Source: Myxococcales bacterium (lineage in GTDB: Bacteria > Myxococcota_A > Polyangia > Haliangiales > Haliangiaceae). From it: 64,000 bases of DNA. The position numbers were made by a program, and so were the translations under genes. A model generated the notes under the pieces. It made no database searches, was not told the origin of the DNA, and was given only the letters and a program-made list of their open reading frames with translations. Of this stretch, positions 53,351 to 64,000 are shown piece by piece; the stretch's first letter is position 1, and every line of letters starts with the position of its first letter. Location of the stretch: NCBI GenBank assembly GCA_016717005.1, contig JADJUF010000049.1, positions 348,333-412,332 on the forward strand, in the 5' to 3' direction.

Positions 53351-54029
53351 CGCGGGCCGCCGGGCCACGGGCGCGCACGACCGCGCCCAGCGCCAGCGCC
53401 GCCAGCGATCCGACGACGAGGCCCCACGCCCAGGTCGAGGTCGTCCCGCCGGCCGCGGCCGCGAGGGCCTGGACGTCCGACGGCAAGCGGCCGTGGGGCG
53501 TGGCCGCGGTCGCGCCGAACAGCTCCTCGCGGCGCGCCAGCCAGGCCAGGCCGACGCCGAGCGCGACGACCAGCGTGGCCGGGCGCGCCACCGCGCGCGG
53601 CGCCACCGCGAGCAGCGCCAGCCCCGCGGCGCCGATCAGCGCGGCCGGCAGCGCGAACCCGCCGCGGATCCAGCCGGCCGCGCCCGCAGCGATCGTCGCC
53701 GCCACGACCATCAACGCGATCCGATCCGCGCGCGGCCAGCCCGACGCGGCCAGCAGGACCGCCCCGACCACGGCCGGCGCCAGCGGCCCGGCCGCGGCGA
53801 TCACCGCCGGGCTGCCCCCGCCGTGGACCGTCACCGCGCCGCCGTCGGGCGCCAGCGCGATGGTCGCGACCGCGCCGCCGGTGACCACGACCGCCAGCGC
53901 GTGGCCGAGCTCGTGGATCACCGTCGCCAGCACCAGCACCGGGTACAGCAGGTAGCCGGCGTACGGCACCAGGTACAGCCCGGCGACCACCACCGCGATC
54001 ACCCGGGCTGGGCGCGCGGCTAGCGACAC
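53325..54029 (-). CDS. M50-like membrane protein with HELGH motif
   Basis: 234 residues from GTG 54029. A membrane helix contains VIHELGHALAVVVTGG, the HExxH zinc motif of M50 peptidases, followed by several hydrophobic segments (ALIGAAGLALLAVAPRAVA). The PDZ domain and the second aspartate ligand block of site-2 proteases are not clear, so it may be a family member of the DUF-type M50B-like proteins rather than an RseP homologue. The start overlaps the upstream lipoprotein stop. Confidence 0.72.
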   Translation of the reverse strand: MSLAARPARVIAVVVAGLYLVPYAGYLLYPVLVLATVIHELGHALAVVVTGGAVATIALAPDGGAVTVHGGGSPAVIAAAGPLAPAVVGAVLLAASGWPRADRIALMVVAATIAAGAAGWIRGGFALPAALIGAAGLALLAVAPRAVARPATLVVALGVGLAWLARREELFGATAATPHGRLPSDVQALAAAAGGTTSTWAWGLVVGSLAALALGAVVRARGPAARVSSSSAPR

Positions 54030-54349
54030 TTGATCGTCGCCGGACCTCCGCCGTCGGCGACGCAGGACTTGCCGCCGCACTTCGCGGCCTTGCACGCCGC
54101 CACCTTGGACGAGAAGCACGTGCGGCCGACCACGAAGAAGCAGTCGTCGCGGCTCCCGCCGTAGCGCCAGCCGTCCCAGTCCTTGCCCTTGTTCGACACG
54201 CGCTCGGGATCCTCGGCCTCGCGCACGGCCTCGGAGCCGTGCTTGCCGGTGCGCTTGCTGGTCTTCGCGCGCGGCTCCTCGGATGGCAGCGGCGGCCCCG
54301 CGCAGGCCGCGGTGACGAACAGGATCGTGGCAGCGACCAGGCGGCGCAT
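54020..54349 (-). CDS. Small Cys-rich lipoprotein, hypothetical
   Basis: 109 residues from ATG 54349. Lipobox VTAAC. The C-terminal third has six cysteines (CFFVVGRTCFSSKVAACKAAK, CGGKSCVADGGG), probably disulfide-bonded. No family known. It is in one operon with the M50-like gene. Confidence 0.6.
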   Translation of the reverse strand: MRRLVAATILFVTAACAGPPLPSEEPRAKTSKRTGKHGSEAVREAEDPERVSNKGKDWDGWRYGGSRDDCFFVVGRTCFSSKVAACKAAKCGGKSCVADGGGPATIKCR

Positions 54350-54382
54350 GGTTCGGTCAGGAATCATGCCATAGTTCGTCCC

Positions 54383-55019
54383 GTGGCTGCCGACGACGAT
54401 CAGGTACGCGCGCGCCTGCGCGCGCTCGAGGCCGAGGTCGCCGCCACCACCGAGGTCGACCGCCAGCGCAAGGCCGACGCGCGCGAGCGCATCCTGGCCC
54501 GCCGGGCCGAGGCCGACGCGCTGCGCCGCCGCCAGGCCGAGCTGGTCGGACGACGCGCCCGCCCCACCGACGAGATCCCGGCCGAGCCCAGCGAGGCCGT
54601 CGATCGGCGCCCGCGCCGGCGACCTCGAGCGGGCGATGGTCCTGGCGCGCAAGGCCGGCGACGTCAAGGCCGAGCTGGCCCGGCCGACCAAGGCCGGCGA
54701 GAAGTCGTGGCTGATCTCGTCGGCGCTGTCGTTCTTCTTCGGGCCGCTCGGCTGGCTCTACGCCGGGTCGCTGCGCGAGACCATCCCGGTCGCGGCGGTG
54801 TACGTGATGGTCGCCGGCATCGTCTCCAAGATCCTGCCGGCGTTCCTGCTGATGCCGGTGCTGATGGTGCTGCTGCCGCTGTCGGGCATCGCCGGGCTGG
54901 TCTACGCGATCGGCCACAACCGGGCCGGCAAGCGCATCAAGCTGTTCGGCGACGACGACGGCAAAGACTCGCGCGCGGGCCGGCTGCTCGGCCGCGGCAA
55001 GTCCGGCGACAAGCGCTAA
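54383..55019 (+). CDS. Coiled-coil/membrane protein, one frameshift near 54600
   Basis: The GTG at 54383 opens a frame (VRARLRALEAEVAATTEVDRQ, RILARRAEADALRRRQAELV) that stays helical until about 54595; a shifted frame (from GARAGDLERAMVLARKAGDV) continues with LISSALSFFFGPLGWLYAGS, IPVAAVYVMVAGIVSKIL and LMPVLMVLLPLSGIAGLVYA to 55019. One extra base near 54600 explains this. The product would be a coiled coil followed by two or three TM helices. Its stop overlaps the convergent gene's stop. Confidence 0.65.
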
Positions 55020-55400
55020 CGGCGGCGGCGGCGGCGACGGCGGACGATCAGCGCGAGCACCAGCACGCCGAGCGCGCCGACCCCGAGCCCGACCAGCGCG
55101 ATCGCGTCGGCGCCGACCGTCGCGATCCGGTGCACGCCGACGATCGGGCCGACCGCCGCGACCAGCGCGAGCCCGGTCGTGTCGATCACCTCGCCGAGGC
55201 GGGCGTAGGGGCAGCGCGTACCAGCGCACCAGCATCGTCACCACGCCGCACGCCCCGGTCCAGGCCAGCGTGTCGACGACGACGTCGTCGGTCGGCAGCC
55301 CCGTCACGACCGCCAGGCCCGCCGCCGCGGCGACGATCAGCGCCGGGCCGACCAGCCAGTCCGGCAGGGACAGCGCGCTCAGCAGATCCTCGGCGGCCAC
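55016..55400 (-). CDS. Membrane protein, one frameshift near 55205
   Basis: From GTG 55400 (TACCAT exactly 6 nt upstream) a frame encodes EDLLSALSLPDWLVGPALIV and VTGLPTDDVVVDTLAWTGAC up to RWYALP; the continuation ARLGEVIDTTGLALVAAVGP, IALVGLGVGALGVLVLALIV, then RRRRRRR and a TAG at 55016-55018, lies in another frame. One extra base near 55205 unites them as about 127 residues with three helices and a poly-Arg end. Function unknown. Confidence 0.6.
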
Positions 55401-55412
55401 GCCCCGATGGTA

Positions 55413-55673
55413 GCGCACGGACCGCCCCTGACTGACCGCCGACGTCGCTGTCCCGCCTACACCGTGCGCTGTCCAAGCCGTGCACAGCGGCGCGGGTCGC
55501 CCATGGACTCCCGCGCAGTTGCACCTGCGCGCGGTGGGCCTGCGCTGGTACCTGGGCGTCGGCGGCTGACCCGCGGTCGGCGTCGGGCGCGGGTGTGGTT
55601 CCTTGCCCGATCGGCCGGGATTGGGCCTCTGCGGCTCCCGCTGGCCGCCGGGACGTGGCAAGGTCCGCGACCC
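55413..55673. other. Gap; possible remnant of a beta-barrel gene end
   Basis: From GTG 55480 to TGA 55567-55569 a 29-codon frame ends AQLHLRAVGLRWYLGVGG, like the last strand of an outer-membrane protein, but the rest of such a gene is missing and no start signal is seen. The remainder of the gap has no support for a gene. The next gene starts at GTG 55674. Confidence 0.25.
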
Positions 55674-57083
<1,410 letters not shown>

Positions 57084-57089
<6 letters not shown>

Positions 57090-59813
57090 CTCGACGGCGA
57101 CCGCGACGATCGCGCTGATCGGCGCCTGGTACCGGGTCGGCTGGCCGTAGCCGTCGACGCGCAGGGCCGGGTTGCCCTCGACGACGTCGTCCTTGAGCCA
57201 GATCAGATCGCCGGCGTCGCCGCCGACGATCGGCGACGCGTCGCGCGCGAACGACTCCTCGACCGCGACCACGCCGCGGCGATCGAACAGGTTCAGACGT
57301 CGAGCGTCGCGCTCCAGCGACCGCGGCGCGCGCCGACGTGCAGGTTGGCCTGGGTCAAGGCCGGCAGGCGCCCGAGCGCGCCGCGCGGCACCGCGAAGGT
57401 CTGGCCGCGACCGATGCGCGCGCTGCGGGGTCGTCCCGACGCGGCGGTCGCGCGGACGCCACCGTCGAGGGCGAGGCCGCGCCAGCGCCCGCGCAGCGCC
57501 AGCTCGGCGAAGAACCGGTGCGGCTGATCGCCGGGCAGCGGGCCGGTGGCGTTGGCGTACGCCGCCGACGGGCCCTCGTCGAACAGCGACGATCCGCCGA
57601 GCTGGTAGCCCTCGACCGGATCGTACGGCCCCGGCCAGTTGCCGCGCAGCCGCGACCACGTGTAGCCGAGCCGCACCGCCAGCTTGCCGGTCGGCGCGCT
57701 GGTCAGCCAGCTCGCGACCTCGTCGTACTCGCGGGTCGCGACCGCGCCGGCGGCGGCGCCGGCGGTCCCGAGCGCGCCGAGCTCGTCGTCGAGCGCGCGC
57801 CCCAGGTGACGGTTGCGCACCGACACGCCCAGGCGGACGACGTCGGGCTGGCCGACCTCGACGCCGGCCAGCGCCTCGTCGACCCGGGTGCCGCGGGCGT
57901 CGGGCTGGACCGCCTCGCCGGCGCTGCCCCCGAGCGACTCGTCGGCGCTGCCGGCGAAGGTCAGCGTCTGCAAGAGCGTCGGCCCGGCGTAGACGACCGC
58001 GCCCAGGCCGGCCGGCACCACCGGCGCGTAGCGCCCCCAGGCCACGAACGCGCGCGACCGGCCGCCGCCGAGGAAGTCCCAGGCGACGCTGGCCCGCGGC
58101 AGCACCTCGCGCAGGGTCAGCGCGGTGCCGAGCTGGCTCGACTGCGCGCGCACGCCGTACTCGACCGCGATCTCGGCGCCGGCCGCCAGGTGTCGGCGAC
58201 GAACGCGGCCACGGTGCGGGTGCGGTAGGTCGTCGTCGCGCGATCCAGGAACGTGCACGCGGTGCCGGCGCAGGTGTCGGGGCCGTCGCCGACCTCGACC
58301 AGCTGGTAGTCGATGAACGCGTCAGGGCTGAGCCGCTGCCGGATGAGGCCGCCGCTGTAGCGCGCGGCGCTGACCGCGCGCACGTCGTCGCCGGCGACGC
58401 CGAGCGCCAGGCGATGGGCGCCGTGGGTGTGGACCACCTCGGCGTGGGCGCTCGGGCGATCGATCGTGAGCTGGCCCAGCGCGCCGGCGCCGCCGGTCCA
58501 GTAGAACCCGGTCGCGATCGGGCAGTTCGCGATCAGCGGGTAGGCGTCGCCGGTGCCGTCGGCGCAGGCCGCGCGCACCTGCTGATCGAGCGCGTCGCCG
58601 ATCGGCAGCTCGGTGACCGCCGGCACGTAGGCCGAGCCGATCGCGGGCGCGTCGCCGGCGGCAATGCGCGCGTCGTCGGTGCGGTCGCTGCGGAACCACG
58701 CGCCCTGGAGCCGCACCGAGGTCGCGCCCACTGGCCGCGCCAGGTCGCGCTGGCGGTGCCGACCAGGCTGGTCCGCTCGACGCCGGCGGCGCTGTCCTCG
58801 GCCGGGACGATCCAGCGCGGGCTGCGCGCGACCTCGCCCAGCGCGGTGACGTCGAGCTGATGGTGCCCGAACCGCAGCCCGCGCGCGCGACGAACGGCAC
58901 GTCGTACGCGATCGCGGCGCGCTCGCCGCTGGCGATCGCCTCGTGGACGATCGCCCCGGCGCCGTCGCGATCCGCCACGCCGTCGCCGTCGGCGTCGGCC
59001 TGCCGGAACGCCGCGCGCTCGAGGCTCTGATCGGTGAGCCGCGGCGCGACCCGACGAGGGTACCAGGGCCGGCCGCCGGCGACGGCCGGCAGCGGCCCGC
59101 TGACCACGGCCTCGGCCGCGATCGTCCGCGGGCCGACCAGGCGGCCGCGGAACGGCGTGAACTGCGAGCGCGCGCGCGGCAGCCACGGCGCGGCCCGGCC
59201 GGCGCCCAGCCACACGCGGCCCTCGGCCGCGGCGACGGCCCCGGCGGTGCGCAGCCGCGCGTCGACGGCCGCGCCCACGCCGACGCCGCTGTCGGCGCCG
59301 AGCCCGGCGGTGCCGACGGTGAGGTCCTCGACGAACGCGAGCGGCACGGTCAGGCCGAGGCCGCCGGTGTAGGGGCGCGTCGATCGGCGCACCGTCGACG
59401 GTCCAGTGGCTGTCGACGCCGGTCGCGCCGCTGGCGCTCAGGCCGGCGTCGTCGCGGCCGGTGCCGATCACCGCGCCGGCGACCGCGCCGACGTCGGCGT
59501 CGAGGCTCGGCAGCCGCCGCAGGAACGCGCGGGTCAGCACGGTCGTGAGCGCGGCCGGCGCCGCGGCGTCGCGGCGCGGGCACGGCAGCAGCTGGGCGTC
59601 GGGGCAGCGCGCCAGCGGCCGGCGCTTGGGGCTGCGGTCGAACAGCGCGCCAGTGGCCGGCGGCGTCGGCTTCCGATCGAACAGCGCGCCGGTGTCCGGC
59701 GGCGTCGGCCGGGCCGCGTCGTCGGCGACCGCGGGCGTGAACGCGGTCGCCACCAGTAGCGCGACGACCCACCATCGGCGAGCATCTCGACAGGATGGCG
59801 ACGCCCGAAACAT
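57084..59813 (-). CDS. TonB-dependent receptor, five frameshifts
   Basis: From ATG 59813 a signal peptide (RRWWVVALLVATAFTPAVADD) and a plug domain (TRAFLRRLPSLDADVGAVAG, HWTVDGAPIDAP, YTGGLGLTVPLAFVEDLTVG) lead to barrel strands. Frames change at about 59373 (G4 run), 58881, 58732, 58191 and 57299; each step is one base and the reading resumes as sensible barrel sequence, ending NLFDRRGVVAVEESFA and ISAIVAVAVEL at 57084. Joined length is about 910 residues, right for the family. It imports a siderophore, sugar or other ligand across the outer membrane. Substrate unknown. Likely intact in the organism. Confidence 0.78.
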
Positions 59814-60514
59814 GGCAGGCAGCATCGCACGGACCGCTCACCGAGGTCGCGCCCGGGCTGTGGATCGTCGACGCCACGCTCGACCTGTTGCCCATCGGGC
59901 GGCGGATGACGGTGTGGCGCACCGCCGACGGCGGCCTCGCCGCGCACAGCGCGGTCGCGTGCGACGCCGCGACGATGGCGCAGCTCGACGCGCTCGGCCC
60001 GGTGCGCTGGATCGTCGTGCCGAGCGGGTTCCACCGCCTGGACGCGCCGCGCTGGAAGGCCCGCTACCCCGACGCCCGGGTCGTCGCGATGCCGGCCGCC
60101 CACCGCCGCGTCGGCGCCCGGGTCCCGGTCGACGGCGACTACGGCGCGCTGCCGACCGGCGGCCGGGTCGAGGTCGAGCCGCTCGCGGGCGTGCCGTCGG
60201 AGGCGGTGTTCATCCACCGCGACGACGACGCCAGGCTGACGCTGATCTTCAACGACGGGTTCATGAACCTGCCCGATCGCCTGCCCGGCGCGAAGGGCTG
60301 GGTGATGAAGCTGCTCGGCTCGACCGGCGGCCCCAAGGTGACCTGGACCGCGCGCACGTTCATCGTCAAGGACAAGCGCGCCTACGCCGATCACCTGCGG
60401 CGGCTGGCCGCGCGCCCGGGCCTGGCGCGCATCATCCCCGGCCACGGCGCGGTGCTGACCGAGGGCGCCGCCGCGGCGCTGGCCGCCGCCGCCGATCGCC
60501 TGCACCGGGCGTAA
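59795..60514 (+). CDS. DUF4336 protein (metallo-beta-lactamase-like)
   Basis: 239 residues from ATG 59795, which overlaps the start of the divergent receptor gene by 19 bp, so a later start may be used. Blocks WIVDATLDLLPIGRRMTVWR, VRWIVVPSGFHRLDAPRWK, IFNDGFMNLPDR and IIPGHGAVLT match DUF4336-type proteins, which have a metallo-beta-lactamase-like fold with incomplete zinc ligands. Function not established. Confidence 0.75.
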   Translation: MATPETWQAASHGPLTEVAPGLWIVDATLDLLPIGRRMTVWRTADGGLAAHSAVACDAATMAQLDALGPVRWIVVPSGFHRLDAPRWKARYPDARVVAMPAAHRRVGARVPVDGDYGALPTGGRVEVEPLAGVPSEAVFIHRDDDARLTLIFNDGFMNLPDRLPGAKGWVMKLLGSTGGPKVTWTARTFIVKDKRAYADHLRRLAARPGLARIIPGHGAVLTEGAAAALAAAADRLHRA

Positions 60515-60543
60515 CCGCCGCCGCGCCCCGGCGTCGAAGGACG

Positions 60544-62025
60544 GTGCCGGAGATCCCGCGCGAGCGCCTGACCGTGGTGGCCGATCGTCCGGATCGGGCC
60601 CGGGCGGCGTACGTGCTGTACTGGATGATCGGCGCCCGGCGCGCGACCGCGAGCTTCGCGCTCGATCACGCCGTCGCGCGCGCGACCGCGCTGGGCCTGC
60701 CGCTCCTGGTGTTCGAGCCGCTCCGCGTCGGCTACCGCTGGGCCAGCGATCGCATGCACCGGTTCGTGCTCGACGGCATGGCCGCCAACGCCGCGGCGTT
60801 CGCGGCGGCCGGCGTCACCTACTACCCGTACGTCGAGCCCACGCCCGGCGCCGGCCGCGGCCTGCTGGCGGCGCTCGCGGCGCGGGCCGCGGTGGTCATC
60901 ACCGACGAGCAGCCCGGGTTCTTCCTGCCGGCGATGGTCGCCGCCGCGGGCCGCCAGCTCGACGGCCGCCTCGAGCTGATCGACGGCGTCGGCCTCCTGC
61001 CGCTGCGCGCCCACGGCCGCGCGTTCGCCACCGCCGCGGCGTTCCGCTGGCACTGGCAGAAGGTGCTCGGCGCCCACCTCGGTCACGGGCCGAGCCCGCG
61101 GCCGCTGGCGCGCGCGGCCGCCACGCTCGGGGGCGCCGCGATCCCCGGCGCGATCCTGCGGCGCTGGCCCGCGGCCACCGCGGCGCTGCTCGCCGGCGCC
61201 GGCCTCGATCGCCTGCCGATCGATCACGCCGTGGGCCCGGTCGACGATCGCGGCGGCGCGCCCGCGGCCGCCGCCGTGCTGCGCAGCTTCGTCGCGACCC
61301 GCCTGCCTCGCTACGCCGACGCCCGCAACCAGCCCGAGGTCGCGGCCGCCAGCGGCCTGTCGCCGTACCTGCACTTCGGCCACATGGGCGCCCACACGAT
61401 CGTCGACGCGGTCTGGCGCAGCGCCGGCTGGTCGCCGGCGGCGCTGGCCGGGCAGCGCGCGACCGGCAGCCGCGACGGCTGGTGGGGCCTGCCGCCGCCG
61501 GCCGAGGCCTTCATGGACGAGCTCTTCACCTGGCGCGAGCTCGGCCATGGCTTCTGTCACTACCGGCCCGACTACGATCAGTACGACGCGCTGCCGCCGT
61601 GGGCCCGGACCTCGCTCGACGCCCACGCCGGCGATCCGCGCCCGCACCGCTACACCCTCGCCGAGCTCGAGCGCGCCGCCACCCACGATCCGCTCTGGAA
61701 CGCGGCCCAGCGCCAGCTCGTCGCCGAGGGCCGCATCCACAACTACCTGCGCATGCTCTGGGGCAAGAAGATCCTCGAGTGGAGCCCGTCGCCGCGGGCC
61801 GCGCTGGCCGCGCTGATCGAGCTCAACAACAAGTACGCGCTCGACGGCCGCGACCCCAACTCGTACAGCGGCATCTTCTGGACCCTGGGCCGGTTCGATC
61901 GCCCGTGGGGGCCCGAGCGCCCGATCTTCGGCGTGATCCGCTACATGTCCTCGGACAACACCGCGCGCAAGGTGCGGGTCAAGCGCTACCTCGAGCGCTG
62001 GTCGGCGCAGCCGTCGCTGCTGTGA
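60544..62025 (+). CDS. phr: Class II CPD deoxyribodipyrimidine photolyase
   Basis: 493 residues from GTG 60544. An N-terminal Rossmann domain (YVLYWMIGARRATASFALDH, VFEPLRVGYRWASDRMHRF) and FAD-binding C-terminal blocks (SGLSPYLHFGHMGAHTI, AFMDELFTWRELGHGFCHY, RIHNYLRMLWGKKILEW, NNKYALDGRDPNSYSGIFW) are those of class II CPD photolyases, including the NYLRMLW Trp/Arg residues. It repairs UV cyclobutane dimers with blue light. Complete and of usual length, with no frameshift, unlike its neighbours. Confidence 0.94.
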   Translation: MPEIPRERLTVVADRPDRARAAYVLYWMIGARRATASFALDHAVARATALGLPLLVFEPLRVGYRWASDRMHRFVLDGMAANAAAFAAAGVTYYPYVEPTPGAGRGLLAALAARAAVVITDEQPGFFLPAMVAAAGRQLDGRLELIDGVGLLPLRAHGRAFATAAAFRWHWQKVLGAHLGHGPSPRPLARAAATLGGAAIPGAILRRWPAATAALLAGAGLDRLPIDHAVGPVDDRGGAPAAAAVLRSFVATRLPRYADARNQPEVAAASGLSPYLHFGHMGAHTIVDAVWRSAGWSPAALAGQRATGSRDGWWGLPPPAEAFMDELFTWRELGHGFCHYRPDYDQYDALPPWARTSLDAHAGDPRPHRYTLAELERAATHDPLWNAAQRQLVAEGRIHNYLRMLWGKKILEWSPSPRAALAALIELNNKYALDGRDPNSYSGIFWTLGRFDRPWGPERPIFGVIRYMSSDNTARKVRVKRYLERWSAQPSLL

Positions 62026-62048
62026 GCGCGCGCGGCGCCGCAGCGGCG

Positions 62049-62825
62049 CTACCCATAGAGCCGCACGAACTGCCGCGGCGCCCGGCGGGTGCGGGTGCAG
62101 CGGTCGACGCCGGCATCAGCACGAACGACAGCGCCCGGCGCGGCCGCGCGGTGTGGTTGCGGCGCGAGCGGTGCCAGACCAGGTTGTGCAAGAGCAGCAC
62201 CTCGCCCGCGACCGCCGGCACCGCGACCGCCGCGCGCGCGTCGACGAGCGCGTCGGGGATCGTCCCGCCCGCGGGCGTGGCCAGCCCGCCGCGGTGGCTG
62301 CCCGGCACCAGCTCGACGCAGCCGCTCGCGACCGGCGCGTCGTCGAGCGCGGTCCACAGGGTCACGGTCGGCTGCGCGGTCAGGCCCCAGGAAGTTGCCG
62401 CCGTCCTGGTGCCACGGCAGCTCGGTGCCGCCCGCCGTCGTCGCGGACGCGGCCTGGTCCCAGATCACCGCGCGGCACAGCGCGACCTCGTCGCCGATGA
62501 GCGCGCGCGATCCGCGCGAACAGCGGGTTGTCGAGCCACGCGCGCACGACCGGATCGCGCTCGACGCCCTCGATCTTGCGGTACGCCCGCGACGGCCCGA
62601 TCCAGCCGCGTCGGACCGGCAGATCGTCGTAGGCGCCGGTCGGGGCGTCGTGCTGAAAGAACATGCCGTCGCGCGGGGCGGTCCCGTCCATCAGCCCGTC
62701 GACCGCTCGATCAGCGCGGCGCGCGCCGCCGCGGTCGCGCACGGGCCCAGGCGCGCCCAGCCCTGGGCCGCCCACGCCGCCAGCGGCTCGGCGAGCTCGA
62801 CGGTGCGCGCGTGGTCGGTGAGCAC
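62049..62825 (-). CDS. Phytanoyl-CoA dioxygenase family protein, four frameshifts
   Basis: From GTG 62825 the frames in turn give AEPLAAWAAQGWARLGPC, FFQHDAPTGAYDDLPVRRGW, IWDQAASATTAGGTELPWHQDGG... (cut here), TVTLWTALDDAPVASGCVEL and VLLLHNLVWHRSRRNHTARP. Breaks at about 62706, 62504, 62388 and 62108 cancel (two missing, two extra bases), giving 258 residues. PWHQD and HNLVWHRS supply the HxD...H iron ligands of the 2-oxoglutarate Fe(II) oxygenase fold. Substrate unknown. Confidence 0.72.
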
Positions 62826-62878
62826 GGTCGGAATCTACCCGACTCGCGCCTGGCCCACAGCGGAGTAGGATGTCGACG

Positions 62879-63430
62879 ATGCGCCGCGTCCTCGGTCTCG
62901 CTCCGCTGTTCTCGCTCCTCGTGGTCGCCTGCGGCGGCGACACCGGCGACCCGCAGGTCGGCGAGTGCGAGGGGACTACTGCGACCTCATCACGGCCCAC
63001 TGCTCGGGCGCCGTGGCGCAGTCCTCCGATCGCAGCAGCTGCCTGGCGACCTGCGAGGTGATGCCGCTGGGCGAACCGGCGACCCACGCCGGCCACACCG
63101 TCGCGTGCCGGACGTTCCAGGCCGCGGCCGCGGAGCTCGACGCGGCGGCCCACGCCCCCAGCGCCGGGCCTGCGGCGCGCCGGCGTGTGCGGGAGCGACT
63201 GCGAGAGCTTCTGCGCGATGACCGACGGATCTGCGGCGACCTGTCGCCGTACGCGACCAGCGCCGAGTGCTTGTCGGCGTGCGCCGGCTTCGCGTCGCTG
63301 TCGCCGTTCGACGCCAGCGACATCGCCGGCGACACGATCGAGTGCCGCCTCTACCACCTGACCGCGGCCTCGGTCGCGCCCGGCACGCACTGCCCCCACC
63401 CTCGCGGTGGTCAGCAGCACCTGCCAGTGA
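62879..63430 (+). CDS. Cys-rich lipoprotein, four frameshifts
   Basis: From ATG 62879, with TAGGAT 7 nt upstream. Lipobox LLVVAC, then Cys-rich modules: GDYCDLITAHCSGAVAQ, SSCLATCEVMPLGE, VCGSDCESFCAMTD, ICGDLSPYATSAECLSAC and HLAVVSSTCQ at the end. Frame changes at about 62972 (G4), 63180, 63224 and 63402 cancel to 183 residues. Paired CxxxC modules suggest a disulfide-rich surface protein. No family known. Confidence 0.6.
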
Positions 63431-63454
63431 GCCGGCGGCCGGCGAGCCAGCGGC

Positions 63455-64000
63455 TCAGGCGCGCGCGGCGGCATGACGACCTTCGGGATCCGCACGCGCG
63501 GGCCGATCCGGAAGGTCACCTTGCGCAGGTTCTGTAGTACTCGCCGTCGATCACCGGCTCGAGCAGCTCGCCGGCGGTCGCCTCGAGCGTCATCTCGCGG
63601 CACGGCCGGTCGAGGACCTCGCGGCCGATCATCTCGTCGCCCGCGCGCCATCGCGGCAGGTTGCGCGCGATCGCCCACGGCGACGGCGTGCCGACCAGCG
63701 CGTTCATCAGGCCGGCCTGATCGGCCTTGCCGAAGAACTGGAGCACGTTGCCCAGGTTGATCGACATCGACGCGACGTGGATGCCGGTGAACTCATCGCC
63801 GGGCAGCACCATGCCGTCGATCGACACCTTGGCGCGGGTCGGGCGGAACATCGAGCGGGCGTACTCGCCGAGCGGCGCCAGCGCCGGCACGTGGCGGAGC
63901 GGCGTCAGCGTGACCGGCATCGACAGGAGCGTGCGGGTCACGACCTTCACGATCGTGCGCGGGTTGGGATCCGCGTCCTCGTAGTACTTCGCGAAGAAGC
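63455..64000 (-). CDS. Lipid-kinase-like (DAGK catalytic family) 3' end, partial, frameshifted
   Basis: The frame is open at 64000 (FFAKYYEDADPNPRTIVKVV) and runs down to 63516, with KVSIDGMVLPGDEFTGIHVA, SINLGNVLQFFGKADQAG, EATAGELLEPVIDGEYY; it then shifts (missing base near 63536) to NLRKVTFRIGPRVRIPKVVM and probably ends at a stop at 63455-63457 after a second shift near 63462. The IDG...DGE pattern and the basic end resemble YegS/DAGK-type lipid kinases. The catalytic part lies outside the window, so the call is tentative. Confidence 0.5.

Overview
The window is extremely GC-rich bacterial DNA, mostly in the low-to-mid 70s percent GC, packed with genes on both strands. The content points to a predatory or soil-type Myxococcota, most like the Kofleriaceae/Haliangium side. 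It has eukaryotic-like Ser/Thr kinases with the HRDVSPxN loop, a kinase-PEGA-TonB fusion, an NtrC-type activator, a VIT/VWA protein with a MerR partner, many small lipoproteins and DUF4190 membrane proteins. This assignment is inference from gene families; there is no rRNA or other marker gene here. I saw no tRNA, rRNA, CRISPR array, transposase, integrase or prophage.

Layout. 0-13 kb: repeat lipoprotein, apaH, Ser/Thr kinase, ABC-F protein, PAS histidine kinase, a PHP-domain lipoprotein (frameshifted), quinone oxidoreductase, ferritin-like protein. 13-17 kb: threonine catabolism genes tdh and kbl, separated by a lower-GC AlbA_2/ATPase regulator that looks inserted. 17-23 kb: BolA, the kinase-PEGA-TonB protein, a cupredoxin lipoprotein, a tandem-repeat/poly-G tract, and a TetR gene divergent from a diiron protein. 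23.5-27 kb: a sigma-54 activator and histidine kinase, divergent from an ECF sigma gene that has a good -24/-12 promoter. 27-36 kb: methyltransferase, fasciclin, GST, metallophosphoesterase, two related lipoproteins, RNase H. 36-40 kb: MerR regulator, VIT/VWA protein, amidase. 40-44.4 kb: surface-polysaccharide genes (GT4, a Walker-A-less BY-kinase-like protein, TviB and TviC homologues). 44.4-54 kb: DUF2752/DUF4190 proteins, PQQ-type dehydrogenase, a HiPIP-like small protein, tandem AAA+ ATPase, HSDL2-like SDR, TPR and M50-like proteins. 54-64 kb: DEAD-box helicase, TonB-dependent receptor, DUF4336 protein, class II photolyase, phytanoyl-CoA dioxygenase-like protein, Cys-rich lipoprotein and a lipid-kinase-like 3' end.

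Two patterns run across the window. First, many genes have a TANNNT hexamer 6-7 nt before the ATG or GTG, which suggests widespread leaderless transcription and helps choose starts. Second, single-base frameshifts are rare before about 54 kb (three seen) and very common after it (about 19 in 10 kb). They often cancel within one gene, so they look like sequencing or assembly errors rather than gene decay. Genes so affected are given as single CDS entries with the break points stated.
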